5,780 nucleotides of DNA from Bacteroidia bacterium (GTDB taxonomy: Bacteria > Bacteroidota > Bacteroidia > Bacteroidales > GCA-2748055). Where the stretch lies: the NCBI GenBank assembly GCA_004525825.1, contig SPBY01000227.1:1-5780 (forward strand), given 5' to 3'. The notes under the pieces were generated by a model, which saw only the letters and a list, made by a program, of their open reading frames with translations, had not been told where the DNA came from and did not search any database. Positions 5,373 through 5,780 of the stretch are shown in pieces (the first letter of the stretch is position 1; each line of letters starts with the position of its first letter). The translations under genes and the position numbers were made by a program.

Positions 5373-5780
5373 ATGAAGAGAAAGACTCTCAAACCACTTA
5401 TTCTGTCAGCACTGATTTTTCTCTTTGTTGTTACTGCAGTTTCCCAGGACAGGAACGGATCGAAATATGATACAGGTGAGGACAGCATCCAATGTGGGAT
5501 GCACCTCTCAGCTTACAGGACCTTCTTCACGCTCGATCTCTATGATTATGCCCACCCTACCTGGCTGATGGCTTTTAACGAATGTCCCGCATCCAGCGAG
5601 ATGATGTATCTCGATGGAGTTACCATGTACCGCAGCTTCATTGATAAGGCTCCCGAAGGGCCGGTCAGGGAAGGCAGAATCGATACCCTGATGCTCATTT
5701 ATGACCGCAGAATGCAATATTTCGGAGGGGAAGGAAATATTCTGGGCCGCAAGGGCAGAGCTTTGCTCACCTACCGCGGA
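5373..5780 (+). CDS. Secreted Bacteroidota protein, probably tetratricopeptide-repeat type (3' end outside window)
   Basis: The frame is open for 136 codons to the last base and continues beyond the window. Residues 1-24 form a signal peptide (MKRKTLK, hydrophobic core at 9-22, cleavage near VSQ). The mature part has CGMHLSAYRTFFTLDLYDYA (41-60), then CPASSEMMYLDGVTMYR (71-87), REGRIDTLMLIYDRRMQYFG (99-118) and NILGRKG (122-128). This pattern of paired helices with CPAxSExMYLDGV and DTLMLIYDRR resembles the N-terminus of a conserved Bacteroidales protein usually annotated as tetratricopeptide repeat; the assignment is from memory of the family. It probably acts in the periplasm or envelope, with unknown partners. 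No Shine-Dalgarno site is seen; the leader is A-rich (ttaaaaaaaattgaaacc). One sampled line has 32/60 G+C, higher than the methyltransferase, which fits a core chromosomal gene at the edge of an accessory segment. Confidence 0.75.
   Translation, partial: MKRKTLKPLILSALIFLFVVTAVSQDRNGSKYDTGEDSIQCGMHLSAYRTFFTLDLYDYAHPTWLMAFNECPASSEMMYLDGVTMYRSFIDKAPEGPVREGRIDTLMLIYDRRMQYFGGEGNILGRKGRALLTYRG

Noticed and set aside
5288..5717. Minus-strand frames opposite the right-edge gene
   Set aside because: The plus strand carries a signal peptide and conserved helical segments; the opposite frames show no family features.

Overview
The window looks like an accessory stretch of a Bacteroidota chromosome, most likely Bacteroidales or a marine relative. 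The clues are a right-edge gene whose N-terminus (CPASSEMMYLDGVTMYR) resembles a Bacteroidota secreted tetratricopeptide-type protein, A-rich leaders mostly lacking Shine-Dalgarno sites, a TAnnTTTG-like promoter box, and secreted sugar-active and beta-propeller proteins typical of polysaccharide-degrading members of the phylum. Lineage is inferred from these features only.

Layout. 1-208 (minus) is an open frame without a credible start that runs off the left edge. 209-372 is non-coding. 373-1329 (+) is a complete alpha/beta hydrolase of the hormone-sensitive-lipase type. 1330-1494 (+) is a headless open frame directly behind it. 1535-2593 (+) is a GH29-type alpha-L-fucosidase-like lipoprotein. 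2608-3924 (minus) is a secreted PQQ/BamB-like beta-propeller, convergent with the fucosidase across only 14 bases. 3925-4080 is the propeller's upstream region. 4081-4257 (+) is a second headless frame, whose stop overlaps the start of an FkbM-type methyltransferase (4254-5102, +). 5105-5304 (+) is the frameshifted N-terminal stub of a PLP-dependent threonine-aldolase/beta-eliminating-lyase-like gene. Next come a perfect 18-bp palindrome (5294-5311) and the secreted protein gene that starts at 5373 and leaves the window.

The fucosidase and the propeller are both predicted to be exported and could belong to a sugar-scavenging function. The cytoplasmic hydrolase and the FkbM methyltransferase do not form an obvious pathway with them. 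The most distinctive feature is structural. Four of the five complete or partial intact genes are bordered by start-less or frameshifted pieces, and base composition differs between segments: 21/60 G+C in one sampled line of the methyltransferase, 34/60 in the propeller and 32/60 in the right-edge gene. This suggests a region repeatedly rearranged by gain, truncation and decay of single genes.

I see no CRISPR array, tRNA, rRNA, complete insertion sequence, toxin-antitoxin pair or defence system, and no convincing new multi-gene system. The points most worth following up are the chain of gene remnants, the palindrome before the last gene, the coupling of the methyltransferase to a truncated frame, and substitutions at usually conserved positions in the two hydrolases.
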